Below, one piece after another: positions 17,270 to 26,908 of a stretch of DNA of 64,000 nt. The stretch is from JBBDJB01 sp040880125 (GTDB lineage: Bacteria; Planctomycetota; Planctomycetia; Pirellulales; JBBDJB01), in the NCBI GenBank assembly GCA_040880125.1, contig JBBDJB010000035.1, positions 33,757 to 97,756 of the forward strand. Direction: 5' to 3'. A program made the translations under genes and the position numbers. The stretch's first letter is position 1. Each line of letters starts with the position of its first letter. The notes below the pieces were generated by a model. That model saw only the letters and a program-made list of their open reading frames with translations. It searched no databases and had not been told where the DNA came from.

Positions 17270-18046
17270 GTGCGACTCTCGGAAAAGGTGGTGATCGTCA
17301 CCGGAAGTACGACGGGTATCGGCGAAGCGATTGCGCGCCGGGCGGTGGCCGAGGGGGCGAAGGTGCTCGTGCACGGGCGGAATCGCGAGCGCGGTGAGCA
17401 GGTGGTCGCCAGCTTGGGTGACGCGGCCGCGCTGTGTGTCGACGACTTGGCCGATCCGGAAGCGTCGCTGCGGATCATCGAAGCGGCACTGGAGGCCTTT
17501 GGGCGGCTGGACGTCATAGTCAACAACGCGGCGAGCGTTGCCCGCAGCAATCTGGATTCGACCGACGCGGCGTTTTTCGACAAGATGATGGCGATCAACG
17601 TCCGCGCGCCGATGTTGCTGGTGCGGGCAGCGCTGCCGGAGCTGAAGCGCTCGCGGGGCTGCGTGCTGAATATCGGCTCGATCAACGCCTATTGCGGCGA
17701 GCGCAACCTGCTGGCGTACAGCATCTCCAAGGGCGGGCTGATGACGATGTCGCGCAACCTGGCCGATGCGCTCGGCCCGGCGCAGGTGCGGGTGAATCAC
17801 TTCAATGTCGGCTGGGTACTGTCGGCGAACGAATACAAAGTGAAGATCGACGACGGGCTGCCGGAGAACTGGCCCGAGCAGATCCCGCCGCACCTGGCTC
17901 CGGCCGGACGGTTGATCCAGCCGGAGGAGATCGCCGCCGCGGCGGTCTATTGGATGAGCGACGAAAGCTGGCCGATCAGCGGCAGCGTCATCGAGTTGGA
18001 GCAGTACCCGATCGTGGGTCGCAATCCGACGAAGGAAGGCGAGTGA
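17270..18046 (+). CDS. Short-chain dehydrogenase/reductase
   Basis: This 258-aa classical SDR has the dinucleotide motif TGSTTGIG (11-18), NNAAS, the catalytic Ser137 (NIGSINA), and Y150-x-x-x-K154 (YSISK). It uses NAD(P)H to interconvert a hydroxyl and a keto group in the cytoplasm. The start is GTG 17270, which begins directly with the Rossmann strand. The stop overlaps the ATG of the isomerase gene by one base (TGATG), so the two are co-translated. With the ADH upstream, it suggests sequential oxidation and reduction of an unidentified sugar. Confidence 0.9.
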   Translation: MRLSEKVVIVTGSTTGIGEAIARRAVAEGAKVLVHGRNRERGEQVVASLGDAAALCVDDLADPEASLRIIEAALEAFGRLDVIVNNAASVARSNLDSTDAAFFDKMMAINVRAPMLLVRAALPELKRSRGCVLNIGSINAYCGERNLLAYSISKGGLMTMSRNLADALGPAQVRVNHFNVGWVLSANEYKVKIDDGLPENWPEQIPPHLAPAGRLIQPEEIAAAAVYWMSDESWPISGSVIELEQYPIVGRNPTKEGE

Positions 18047-18939
18047 TGCCCCGACTGGCGGCGTTCCCCAAGGCGTATTTGGACGAGCTGTGCGTCACCG
18101 GCGCGATGTCGCTCGCTGCGTGGATCGACCTGGCCGCGACGCTGGAAGTGGATGGCCTGGAGCTGTACAGCGGCATGCTCGATCTGCGCGATCCGGCCGC
18201 CTGGGGCGACGTGCGCCAGCGAGCGAGCGACCGCGGCATGGCGCTGCCGATGCTGTGTTGCTCGCCGGACTTCACCCACCGGGACGCATCGTTCCGCCGC
18301 GAGCAGATCGAGCGGCAGTGCGCGTGGATCGACATGACCGCCGCGCTCGGGGGGCAGTATTGCCGCGTGCTCTCCGGTCAGAAGCGGCCCGAAGTATCGC
18401 GCGAAGACGGGCTGCGCTACGCGGCCGATTGTATTGGCGCCTGTCTTCCGCGCGCGGCGGATCGCGGCGTCGTCTTGATCCTGGAGAACCACTACAAGGA
18501 CAACTACTGGCAGTATCCCGAATTCGCCCAGCGGATGGACCTGTTCTGCGAACTGGTCGACCGGATCGACTCACCGCACTTCGGCGTGAACTACGACCCT
18601 AGCAATACGTACCTCGCCGGAGAGGACCCGCTGGAACTGCTGCGCCGGGTGAAGCACCGCGTGGTGACGATGCACGCCAGCGACCGGTACCTGGCCGAGG
18701 GGACGATTGACGACCTGCGGCGCGAGGAGAATGTCGAGGGCTATGCCTCTCGACTGCGGCATGGCGAGATCGGCAAAGGATTGAACGACTACGATGCAAT
18801 TTTCGGCGAGCTGTCGGCGGCCGGCTTCGACGGCTGGATCAGCATCGAGGACGGCGTCGACGGCATTGAGCAGTTGCGGCGCAGCGTGGCGTTCTTACGC
18901 GAGAAGATGGCGCGATACTGGCCGGCTGGCTCGGTATAG
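18046..18939 (+). CDS. Sugar phosphate isomerase/epimerase-like TIM barrel
   Basis: This 297-aa AP-endonuclease-2-type TIM barrel binds a divalent metal. Likely ligands are Glu in VLILENHYKDN, Asp and Asn in VNYDPSNTY, His in VVTMHASDRY and Glu in GWISIEDGVDG. The barrel starts MPRLAAFPKAYLDELCV. Members isomerise or epimerise ketoses, inosose or hydroxypyruvate-type substrates. The ATG overlaps the SDR stop. It closes the operon that begins at 15361. Confidence 0.88.
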   Translation: MPRLAAFPKAYLDELCVTGAMSLAAWIDLAATLEVDGLELYSGMLDLRDPAAWGDVRQRASDRGMALPMLCCSPDFTHRDASFRREQIERQCAWIDMTAALGGQYCRVLSGQKRPEVSREDGLRYAADCIGACLPRAADRGVVLILENHYKDNYWQYPEFAQRMDLFCELVDRIDSPHFGVNYDPSNTYLAGEDPLELLRRVKHRVVTMHASDRYLAEGTIDDLRREENVEGYASRLRHGEIGKGLNDYDAIFGELSAAGFDGWISIEDGVDGIEQLRRSVAFLREKMARYWPAGSV

Positions 18940-19362
18940 CGGCGGCCCGGGCAGGACCGCTGCGGGCTGATGATGCCAGACGTTGCAAAAGTAGCGTGTT
19001 TCTTGGGGCGAAAACGCCAAATGTTTGACGCGGCCGCCGCGCGCAAGTTATCGTGGTGGCGCCGCTTGAGCGGTCCCAAGTGACTGGCTCAGCGACACTC
19101 GTGCTGCCCACCGACTTTGCCCACCGCTACATCACCTTCACTGTCCACCGCTACCAACGGCACACGCCAGTGAGCTGCGGCCGGTCGCGGTGCAGCGCTG
19201 CCGCGCCGAATAAGGTCACCGTCACTGCCGAAGTTTCATTAACACCCGTGGTCGCGCCGCGCAACGAATGCGATTGGCCGATTCGAGCCGCGCGTCGGAA
19301 GTATGCCACACTTGGATGGATCGACCCTTCGGACGTTTCGTGGAAACCTTCAGGATTGAATC
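18940..19362. other. Intergenic, no gene seen
   Basis: This 423-base stretch has open frames without coding character. A small GGCG-AAAA-CGCC hairpin near 19003-19014 could end the sugar operon transcript, although no U-tract follows. Confidence 0.4.
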
Positions 19363-22300
19363 ATGAACCCGTGTGACTTCGCTCAGTTTGGCCGCCGGAT
19401 TGTGTCATGGACTGTCGCCGCCTGGTTGGGGCTGTGCGCGACGGTGCAGGTCAACGGCCAGGACGAGTTCGATCCGATTCCGGTCGCCACGCTGGAGCGG
19501 ACCGAGCCGGTCGACTTCGAGAAGGAGATATTGCCGCTTTTGCGGACGAACTGCCTGGCGTGTCACAGTTCGAGCAAGGCCGAAAGCGACCTGAGTCTGG
19601 AGACGCCCGAGACGATATTCAAGGGCGGAGGATTGGGACCGGCGGTCGTACCGGAGAAGAGCGACGAGAGCCTGATGTTGATGTTCGCGTCGCGGGCCGA
19701 AGAGCCGTTTATGCCGCCGGTCGGCAACGAGCAGGACATCCCGCCGCTCAGCTCCGAGCAGCTCGGGCTGATCAAGCTGTGGATCGACCAGGGTGCCAAG
19801 GGTCAGGTGAGCAATGCCAAGCCGGTCGACTGGCAGCCGCTGCCGGCGGTGTTCGACCCGATCCTGGCGACCGACATCACGCCTGAAGGGCGGTACGTCG
19901 CCTTTGGTCGAGGCAATCAGCTTTACGTGTACGGCGTGGCTAGCGGGGAGTTGCTCGCCCGGCTGACCGACACGGCGTTGGCCTCTTCGAACCTCTATGC
20001 CGAGTCGGGCGCGGCGCATCTGGACCTGGTGCAATCGGTGGCGTTTCATCCCGGGGGTGAACTGCTGGCCTCCGGCGGGTTTCGCAACATCAAGCTGTGG
20101 CGCAAGCAGCCGGCTGCGAAGGTGGCGGAGCTTGCCCGGGATGCGAACGTGACGGCGGTGGCAGCCAGCGCGGAACCGGGCGTGATCGCCGTCGGCGACG
20201 AGAGTGGCAAGGTGGCGATTGCCGACGCCAAGGGCCAGGTGCAACACACGCTCTCGACTGGCGAGGCGGCGGTTGCGCAGCTCGCTCTAATCGACAAGGC
20301 AAAGACGCTTCTGGTGGCGACCAGCAATGGCGATTTGCAATCGTGGGACGCGACCACAGGAGAACAGATGGGGCGGCTGGCGACCGGCGTGGACACCGCC
20401 GCGCTGGCGGTGCTGGACGACGGCAAACTGCTGGCGACCGGCGGAGCCGACGGCACGATCCGGCTCTGGTTGGGCGAGTTGGTGGCAGCGGAGGCGAGCG
20501 AGTCGAACGGCGAAGCGGAAGTCGCCGCCGACCAGGCAAAGACAGAAGACGAGAATACAAACGGCGGCGCGTCCGAGGAGAGTGAATCGAAAGAGGATCC
20601 CGAGCGCGAAGCTGAAGTAAGCGAGCCAGCCTCGCCGCAGCCGGTGCGCGAGATCAAGGCGCACGACAAGCCGATCACCCGGCTCGTCGCACTGGCCGAT
20701 GGGCAGCTTCTCTCGGCCAGCGAGGACGGGACGGCGCGGCAATGGGAAGCCAGTTCCGGAAAGCAGATTCGCGAGTTCAAGCATGAGGCGCCAGTTCGGG
20801 ACGTCGCGGTTCAGGCAGGCGGAGAGCAGATCGCCACCGCCGGCGTGGACGGCAAAGTGAAGCTGTGGGAGACGGCCTCGGGCAAGATGCTCGCCGAGCA
20901 GCAGGGCGATTTCCAATTGCAGCAGCAAGTCGCCCGGGCGGAACGGGCCGTGCTCGTGGCGACGGCACGCGTGGAGGACCGCAAGGCAGGACTGGAAGAG
21001 GTGAGAACCCGGCTCACGATGGAGAACGAGGCGCTGAAGACGGCGACAGACGCCGCCCCGACGGCAAAGACGGCGCTCGACGAGAAGCAGGCCGCCGTCG
21101 ACAAGCTCGTCGAGGAAAAGGCGGCCGCCGACAAGGCCCTGGCCGACGCCCAATCGGCGCAAAAGACGGCGGCGGAAGCGAAGCCGAATGCCGAACAGGC
21201 TGCCCAGCAGGCGGCCGAGGTAGCCAAGCAGTCGCAGCAGGCGTTAACGGACTCCGAAAAGGTAGCCGCGGATAAGCCGGATGACGCTGCTTTGGCCGAA
21301 GCCGTCGACGCGGCGCGCAAGGAACTGGAGGCCAAGCAAGCGGAACAGCAAAAGGCGGACGAAGCGCTTAAGGCGGCCGAGCAAGGCGTGCAAACGTCAC
21401 AAGCGGGAGTTGAAGCGGCGAGCGGGCTTCAGCAGCAGGCGGAAAAGAATCTCGAAAAGCCGCGCGAGGAGCTTGCCCAGGCGACCGCAGCGCATGAAAC
21501 GGCGCAACAGGCGATCGAGGCGGCTCAGGCGGCCGTAAAGCGTACCGAAACGGCTTCCGAAGAAGCCACCACCGCAATGACCGCGGCGGAGGAGTATCTC
21601 GCCGAGCGGCAGAAGCGCAAGGACGAAGTCGACCAAGAGGCCAACGCGGCCGGCGGTCCCCTCAGCGCGGTCGCCTTCTCACCGGATGGAAGCGTACTGG
21701 GCGTCGCCGCAAAGAGCGGAACCGTGCGGATGCTGACTACGACCAATGCCCGTGCGTTGGACCAAGTCACTGCCATGTCGGGCGAGCCGGGCGCCATGAC
21801 GTTTACTCCGGACGGTCACCTCGTGACCACGTCGGGAAGCACCGCCGCGATCTGGAATGTCGAGCCGCGCTGGGAGCTGGAGCGCACCCTCGGTAGCGTG
21901 GACGACCCGGGCGTGCTGGTCGACCGGGTGTTGAGCCTCCAGTTCAGCCCCGACGGGCGGCTGTTGGCCAGCGGGGGCGGCGAACCGTCGCGCTCCGGCG
22001 AGGTGAAGATCTGGGACGTCGAGGGCGGCACGCTGGTCCGCGAGCTGGCCGACGCCCACAGCGATACGGTATTCGACGTGGCGTTCTCGCCCAGCGGCGA
22101 GTACCTGGCTTCGGCGGCGGCCGATCGCTTCATGAAGGTGTTCCGCGTCGAGGATGGACAGTTCGTGCGGGCGTACGAGGGGCACACGCACCACGTGCTG
22201 GGAGTCGCCTGGCAGGCCAACGAGCGATTGCTGGCCACCGCGGGCGCGGACAACGTCGTGAAGGTTTGGGACTTCCAGACCGGCGAGCAAAAGCGAACCA

Positions 22301-22614
22301 TTGAGGGCTTTAGCCGCGAGGTCACGTCGACTGCGTTTGTCGGAACAACCGATCGAATTTTGAGCAGTGCCGGGGATCAGCGGTTGCAGCAGCATCGCAC
22401 CGACAACGGCGGCTCGGAGCGGAACTTCGGAGGAGCGGCAGATTTCGTGTATTCAGCGGCGGTCACCGCCGACGGCAGTCTCGTAGCTGCCGGGGGGCAG
22501 GACGGCGTACTTCGAGTTTGGAATGTTGAAGACGGAAAGCTTCAGCATGACCTGGTGCCACCTAGCATCCCCGATTCATCAACCACTGGCGAGAGCAACG
22601 CCGGCGCACCGTAA
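19363..22614 (+). CDS. Cytochrome-c/WD40 protein with internal coiled coil
   Basis: This 1083-aa exported protein has a weak N-terminal membrane or signal segment (IVSWTVAAWLGLCATVQV). The planctomycete cytochrome domain (PSC1-type) follows, with CLACH at 64-68 and the later MPP motif. WD40-type repeats begin near residue 160 (VAFHPGGELLASGGFRNIKLW) and continue to about 510. They are interrupted by about 250 residues of Lys/Glu/Ala/Gln coiled coil (roughly 515-763), after which WD40 repeats resume (VAFSPDGSVLGVAAKSGTVRM onward) to the end. An acidic Glu/Ser-rich stretch lies at about 380-425. It probably works in the periplasm, binding one heme. No enzymatic part is seen. Confidence 0.88.
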   Translation: MNPCDFAQFGRRIVSWTVAAWLGLCATVQVNGQDEFDPIPVATLERTEPVDFEKEILPLLRTNCLACHSSSKAESDLSLETPETIFKGGGLGPAVVPEKSDESLMLMFASRAEEPFMPPVGNEQDIPPLSSEQLGLIKLWIDQGAKGQVSNAKPVDWQPLPAVFDPILATDITPEGRYVAFGRGNQLYVYGVASGELLARLTDTALASSNLYAESGAAHLDLVQSVAFHPGGELLASGGFRNIKLWRKQPAAKVAELARDANVTAVAASAEPGVIAVGDESGKVAIADAKGQVQHTLSTGEAAVAQLALIDKAKTLLVATSNGDLQSWDATTGEQMGRLATGVDTAALAVLDDGKLLATGGADGTIRLWLGELVAAEASESNGEAEVAADQAKTEDENTNGGASEESESKEDPEREAEVSEPASPQPVREIKAHDKPITRLVALADGQLLSASEDGTARQWEASSGKQIREFKHEAPVRDVAVQAGGEQIATAGVDGKVKLWETASGKMLAEQQGDFQLQQQVARAERAVLVATARVEDRKAGLEEVRTRLTMENEALKTATDAAPTAKTALDEKQAAVDKLVEEKAAADKALADAQSAQKTAAEAKPNAEQAAQQAAEVAKQSQQALTDSEKVAADKPDDAALAEAVDAARKELEAKQAEQQKADEALKAAEQGVQTSQAGVEAASGLQQQAEKNLEKPREELAQATAAHETAQQAIEAAQAAVKRTETASEEATTAMTAAEEYLAERQKRKDEVDQEANAAGGPLSAVAFSPDGSVLGVAAKSGTVRMLTTTNARALDQVTAMSGEPGAMTFTPDGHLVTTSGSTAAIWNVEPRWELERTLGSVDDPGVLVDRVLSLQFSPDGRLLASGGGEPSRSGEVKIWDVEGGTLVRELADAHSDTVFDVAFSPSGEYLASAAADRFMKVFRVEDGQFVRAYEGHTHHVLGVAWQANERLLATAGADNVVKVWDFQTGEQKRTIEGFSREVTSTAFVGTTDRILSSAGDQRLQQHRTDNGGSERNFGGAADFVYSAAVTADGSLVAAGGQDGVLRVWNVEDGKLQHDLVPPSIPDSSTTGESNAGAP

Positions 22615-23076
22615 GCGTCGCAGCGAACGTAGCTCACGCGGCAAGCGCCGGCGTTGTGATCCGCGAGATTGCGGTTCGCCATGTGCGGCTGAGTCCCGCC
22701 CGCTATGCGACACCTGGGTTTTGACGGAGCGGGTTTTGTCCGACGTGGACTGCCGCTTCATTCCGGGACGTCGCGCGCCTATGATTCCAGGTGAGGGTTT
22801 CAGGCGGCCCATTTTAGGGGCCGTCGGCGGTGGCTACCCGCTTCCTCAGCCAGCCCGACGCGAGAAGCTGACCTTATCGGAAGTCTCGCGAACGCATTTC
22901 TGCGTAGCCATGGACCAATCCCGGCGACCTAAGTCTACGTGAAGATTCCGTGTACAGTGAGGAATTGCCGCCAATCCGACGAACGCAAACCCCCCCAGCG
23001 CGGGGAGATTCGCCACCACTGAGTTGTACTATCATTCACGCAATCCAATTCGTGAAAAATTCGGAGTATATACCCC
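22615..23076. other. Intergenic, no gene seen
   Basis: These 462 bases lie before the response regulator. No RNA fold or gene is supported. The last 60 bases before ATG 23077 are AT-richer and contain GGAG at 10-13 bases from the start. Confidence 0.45.
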
Positions 23077-23709
23077 ATGACCATTCGGTTACTCATCGCC
23101 GACGACCACGAAGTCGTTCGTTCGGGGCTGAAGAGCCTTCTGGACGACACGGACGTGAAAATTATCGGCGAGGCGGCCACCGGAGAGGAGGCCGTGCGCA
23201 CGACGCTCAAGCTCAAGCCGGACGTCGTGCTGCTCGATATTCGGATGCCCGAGGGCGATGGACTGAACGCACTGGGACGCATCAAGCTCGACATGCCCGA
23301 CATGCCGGTATTGATGCTCTCGACCTATGACAACCCGACTTACGTAGCGCGGGCGGTCGCCCTGGGCGCGGCCGGCTACGTCCTCAAATCGTCGCCGCGC
23401 AAGCGGCTGCTGGAAGCGATTCATCAGGCCGCCAAGGGCGAGACTTCGTGGACGCGGGAAGAGCTGCGGCGCGTGACCGGTGCGCTAGCCACGCCACGGC
23501 TGTCGATCGACGTCGAAGTCCCGCTCACGCAGCGTGAGAGCGAAGTGCTGCGGCAACTGGCCTATGGGCTGACGAACAAGGAGATCGCCCAGGCGCTGAA
23601 TATCAGCTACGAGACCGTCAAGGAGCACGTGCAGCACATCTTGCGCAAGGTCGGCGTCTCCGACCGCACGCAAGCGGCCGTATGGGCGGTGCGCAAGGGG
23701 CTGGTCTAG
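23077..23709 (+). CDS. Response regulator, NarL/LuxR family
   Basis: A 210-aa two-component regulator. The receiver domain has the acidic pair D9/D10 (IADDHEVVRSG), the phospho-acceptor D54 (VVLLDIRMP), S82/T83 (MLSTYD) and K104 (YVLKSS). A GerE-type helix-turn-helix spans about 150-205 (LTQRESEVLRQLAYGLTNKE, then ISYETVKEHVQHILRKVGV). Phosphorylation should promote dimerisation and DNA binding. No histidine kinase gene is adjacent, so it is an orphan here. A partial REP (ggtggcacag, 23751) lies downstream. Confidence 0.93.
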   Translation: MTIRLLIADDHEVVRSGLKSLLDDTDVKIIGEAATGEEAVRTTLKLKPDVVLLDIRMPEGDGLNALGRIKLDMPDMPVLMLSTYDNPTYVARAVALGAAGYVLKSSPRKRLLEAIHQAAKGETSWTREELRRVTGALATPRLSIDVEVPLTQRESEVLRQLAYGLTNKEIAQALNISYETVKEHVQHILRKVGVSDRTQAAVWAVRKGLV

Positions 23710-23750
23710 CCGTTCGATTGCACGCAGTGGCACAACGTCATCGCCTCACA

Positions 23751-23763
23751 GGTGGCACAGATA
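23751..23763. repeat. Half copy of the ggtggcacagaca repeat
   Basis: ggtggcacagata matches the left half of the 4793 and 30142 repeats but then diverges into ttgcgcccttttgc. It looks like a decayed unit. Confidence 0.35.
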
Positions 23764-23870
23764 TTTGCGCCCTTTTGCTGTTTTTGCACTGCTGTCTGCG
23801 TGCCCCCCGGCACGTTACACTAGCGACCCGGAAAGAGTGCGCCTGCCGATCCCGCTTCCGGAGCTGAGAA

Positions 23871-25226
23871 GTGCCGCTTCCCACCGACATCCGCATCACC
23901 GGCGCCACGGCCGAGACTACCCGCATCGCGTATCGCACACCGATTAAATTCGGCGGACGCGTGGTCGAGGATGCGGTGATCCTGGACGTGACGCTGGACG
24001 TCGAGACGCGCGATGGCCGCCGCGGCCGCGGCGCCGGCTCGATGCCGATGAGCAATGCCTGGGCGTGGCCGTCCAGCCAGGTGAGCGCTGAGCAGGCCCT
24101 CGCCGGCATGGTGGCGCTGGGCCAGCGGATTACGCGGCAGTCGCCTGATGTGGACGGCTACGGGCATCCACTGCGAATCACACATCGGATGTCGCGCGAG
24201 TACGAGACGGCCGCCGCCGAAGTGACAAGCGCCGCCGCCGGCCTTAGCGAGCCGATGCCCCGGCTGGCCCAGTTGGTGTCGGCCAGCCCCTGGGAAGCGG
24301 CCGTGCACGACGCCTTCGGCAAGGTCCTGGGCATCAACTCGTACAATGCGCTGGACCGCTCACTGGTCGATCACGACCTGGCCGAGTACCTGGGGCCGGA
24401 ATTCGCCGGCGAATACCTCGACCGGTACACGCTCCGCGAGCCGAAGCCGGCCATACCGCTGTACCACCTGATCGGCGCGCTCGATCCGCTCACCGAGGCG
24501 GACATCGCCAAGCGAATCGACGACGGGCTGCCCGAGACGCTGCCGGAGTGGATCGCCGCCGACGGGCTGACGCACATGAAGATCAAGCTCGCCGGAGATG
24601 ATCTGGCGTGGGACGTCGATCGCGTGGTGGCCATCGAGCAGGTGGCCGCCGAAGCGCAGGCGGAACGCGGCTGCAAAGCCTGGTGGTACTCGTGCGACTT
24701 CAACGAGAAGTGCGAGAACGTCCAGTACGTGCTGGATTTCCTCGCCCGAGTAGAGGAGCGTTCGCCCCAGGCGTGGGACCGCATCCAATACATCGAACAG
24801 CCGACGCACCGCGACCTGGCGGCGCATCCGCACAACCGCATGCATGCGGCGGCGCGGATCAAGCCGGTGGTGATCGACGAATCGCTGGTCGACCTCGAAA
24901 GCCTGCAGCTCAGCCGCGAGCTCGGCTACTCCGGGGTGGCGCTGAAAGCTTGCAAGGGGCACAGCGAGGCCCTGTTGATGGGCGCCGCCGCGCAGAAGTA
25001 CGGGCTGTTCCTGTGCGTCCAGGATCTGACCTGCCCGGGCGCTTCCTTTCTTCATTCCGCTTCGCTGGCGGCCCGGGTGCCGACGGTGGCAGCCATCGAG
25101 GGCAACGCCAGGCAGTACTGCCCAGCCGGGAATCGCGGCTGGGAGGATCGCTTCCCGGAGATGTTTCGCATCACCGTCGGCACCGTCGGCACGCATAGTC
25201 TGACGGGGCCGGGCTTGGGCTTTTAG
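23871..25226 (+). CDS. Enolase-superfamily protein (mandelate racemase/muconate lactonizing type)
   Basis: A 451-aa two-domain enzyme of the enolase superfamily. An N-terminal capping domain (IRITGATAETTRIAYRTPIKF) precedes the barrel, which has MKIKLAG (base Lys), CDFNEKCEN (first metal Asp), IEQPTHRD (second, Glu) and VIDESLVDLESL (third). It abstracts the alpha proton of a carboxylate substrate, commonly a sugar acid, in the cytoplasm. The start is GTG 23871 with GGAG upstream. Members this long with this cap exist as uncharacterised dehydratases; the substrate is not predictable. Confidence 0.85.
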   Translation: MPLPTDIRITGATAETTRIAYRTPIKFGGRVVEDAVILDVTLDVETRDGRRGRGAGSMPMSNAWAWPSSQVSAEQALAGMVALGQRITRQSPDVDGYGHPLRITHRMSREYETAAAEVTSAAAGLSEPMPRLAQLVSASPWEAAVHDAFGKVLGINSYNALDRSLVDHDLAEYLGPEFAGEYLDRYTLREPKPAIPLYHLIGALDPLTEADIAKRIDDGLPETLPEWIAADGLTHMKIKLAGDDLAWDVDRVVAIEQVAAEAQAERGCKAWWYSCDFNEKCENVQYVLDFLARVEERSPQAWDRIQYIEQPTHRDLAAHPHNRMHAAARIKPVVIDESLVDLESLQLSRELGYSGVALKACKGHSEALLMGAAAQKYGLFLCVQDLTCPGASFLHSASLAARVPTVAAIEGNARQYCPAGNRGWEDRFPEMFRITVGTVGTHSLTGPGLGF

Positions 25227-25531
25227 CCACGCGAGTGACTCAAAGCTGGACTCGCAATAGTGCGCGAGAACTCAGCCAAACAGTGTCGCCGTGCTAACGG
25301 CTGAATCCTTGCAAATTCAGCGAACGAGGCAGGCTCAGCGCATCTTCGCGCGGCGCGCCACCCCTCATTGCCGACCGGCTCCGGCCGGGGTAAGCTACGA
25401 GCTTTTCGCCCCGATCGTGGTGCGAGCGGCTCCCTTCGCCGTGTCGCAAGCCGTAGCGGGGTCAGACTTTCCGCGAATCACACGAAGCACTCCCGAAGCG
25501 AGAGCGCTGGATCGTGCGGGGAAACAGGGCC
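25227..25531. other. Intergenic, no gene seen
   Basis: The 305-base spacer before the central-carbon operon has a small GC hairpin near 25373-25390 (accggctccggccgg). The promoter of the operon probably lies here. Confidence 0.4.
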
Positions 25532-26821
25532 ATGAGCCGACCGAAGAATCTGGTCGTCGCCCAAAGCGGCGGGCCGAGCTGCGTCATCAATAACAGCCTC
25601 CGCGGCATTGTGGAGACCGCCCGCGAGATGGGCGAGATCGGCACCGTGTACGGCGGCTACCACGGGATCGAGGGCGTGCTCAAGGAGGAGTTGATCGATC
25701 TGACCGCGCAGTCGGAGGAGGAGATCGCGCTGCTCCGCTATACGCCCGCGGCCGGCTCGATCGGCACCTGCCGGTACAAGCTGAAGGCCCATCAGCAGGA
25801 GGACTTCGATCGCGTGATCGAGGTGCTCAAGGCGCACGAGGTCGGCTACTTCATGTACATCGGCGGCAACGATTCGATGGACACCGCCCATAAGGTGGCC
25901 GAGCTGGCCCACGAGCGCGGCCTGGACCTGGTGGCGGTGGGCGTGCCCAAGACGATCGACAACGACGTCGGCGACAGCGAATTCCGCCTGATCGATCACA
26001 CACCCGGCTATGGCTCGGTGGCAAAGTACTGGATGCACATGGTGCAGAACGCGGACGAAGAGAACCGCGGTTCGTCGCCGGCCGATCCGGTGCTAGTGCT
26101 GCAGGCGATGGGCCGCAAAATCGGCTTCATCCCGGCCGCCGCGCGGCTGGCAGATCCCGAGCGCGAGATGCCGCTGCAGATCTACCTGGCGGAGCGCCCC
26201 TGTTCGCTGGCCCAAATCGCCGACCAGGTGAATGACCAGCTCAAGCGAGCCGGCCGCTGTATCGTAGTGGTCAGCGAGGGGCTGGACGTGGGCGACCTGG
26301 GCGAAGTCCGCGATTCGTTCGGCCACACGTCGTTCAGCTCCAGCCAGTTCACCGTGGCGCAGCTCGTGGTGAATTACTTGAACGAGGCCGGCCTGGCCGC
26401 CAAGGGCGCCGCGCGGGGGAACGTCTCGGGCACCGATCAGCGGCACGCGATGGCCTACGCCTCGACGGTCGACCTGGAGGAGGCCTACATGGTCGGCGCG
26501 ATGGCGGCCCAGCTTGCCGCCCGGGGCGAGAGCGGTGGCATGGCGACGATTCTCCGCAACGAGGGCGCCGCGTACAGCGTGCGATATGACCGCGTGCCGC
26601 TGAGAGAAGTTGCCAACAGCGAACGGACGTTTCCCGCGCAGTGGATCGCCGCCTCGGGTGTCGACGTCACCGATGCGTTTGTGCGATACTGTCGGCCGCT
26701 GGTCGGCGAGGACATGATCAGCCTGCCGATGATCGGCGGTCGGCAGCGGCTGGCCCGGCTCGACAACCTGTTCGCCGAGCAAAAGCTGCCGAAGTACATT
26801 CCGCAGGCGGACCGAAAGTAG
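25532..26821 (+). CDS. pfp: 6-phosphofructokinase, probably diphosphate-dependent
   Basis: A 429-aa enzyme of the phosphofructokinase family. Visible motifs are AQSGGPSCVINNS (nucleotide/PPi loop), GGNDS (111-115) and GVPKTIDND (138-145). PKTIDND is the signature of PPi-type and related forms, and GGNDS replaces the GGDGS of ATP-dependent enzymes. It phosphorylates fructose 6-phosphate at C1, reversibly if PPi is the donor. The ATG is at 25532; an upstream GTG six codons earlier is less likely. It is first in an operon with HAD, gnd, SDR and zwf. Confidence 0.87.
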   Translation: MSRPKNLVVAQSGGPSCVINNSLRGIVETAREMGEIGTVYGGYHGIEGVLKEELIDLTAQSEEEIALLRYTPAAGSIGTCRYKLKAHQQEDFDRVIEVLKAHEVGYFMYIGGNDSMDTAHKVAELAHERGLDLVAVGVPKTIDNDVGDSEFRLIDHTPGYGSVAKYWMHMVQNADEENRGSSPADPVLVLQAMGRKIGFIPAAARLADPEREMPLQIYLAERPCSLAQIADQVNDQLKRAGRCIVVVSEGLDVGDLGEVRDSFGHTSFSSSQFTVAQLVVNYLNEAGLAAKGAARGNVSGTDQRHAMAYASTVDLEEAYMVGAMAAQLAARGESGGMATILRNEGAAYSVRYDRVPLREVANSERTFPAQWIAASGVDVTDAFVRYCRPLVGEDMISLPMIGGRQRLARLDNLFAEQKLPKYIPQADRK

Positions 26822-26908
26822 ATTCAAATCGTGCCGACACCGAAGAACTGCTGGAAAAGCCAGCCGTGGCATCCACAGATTCGTTCCGCGACCTATTGAA
26901 GCGCCACC

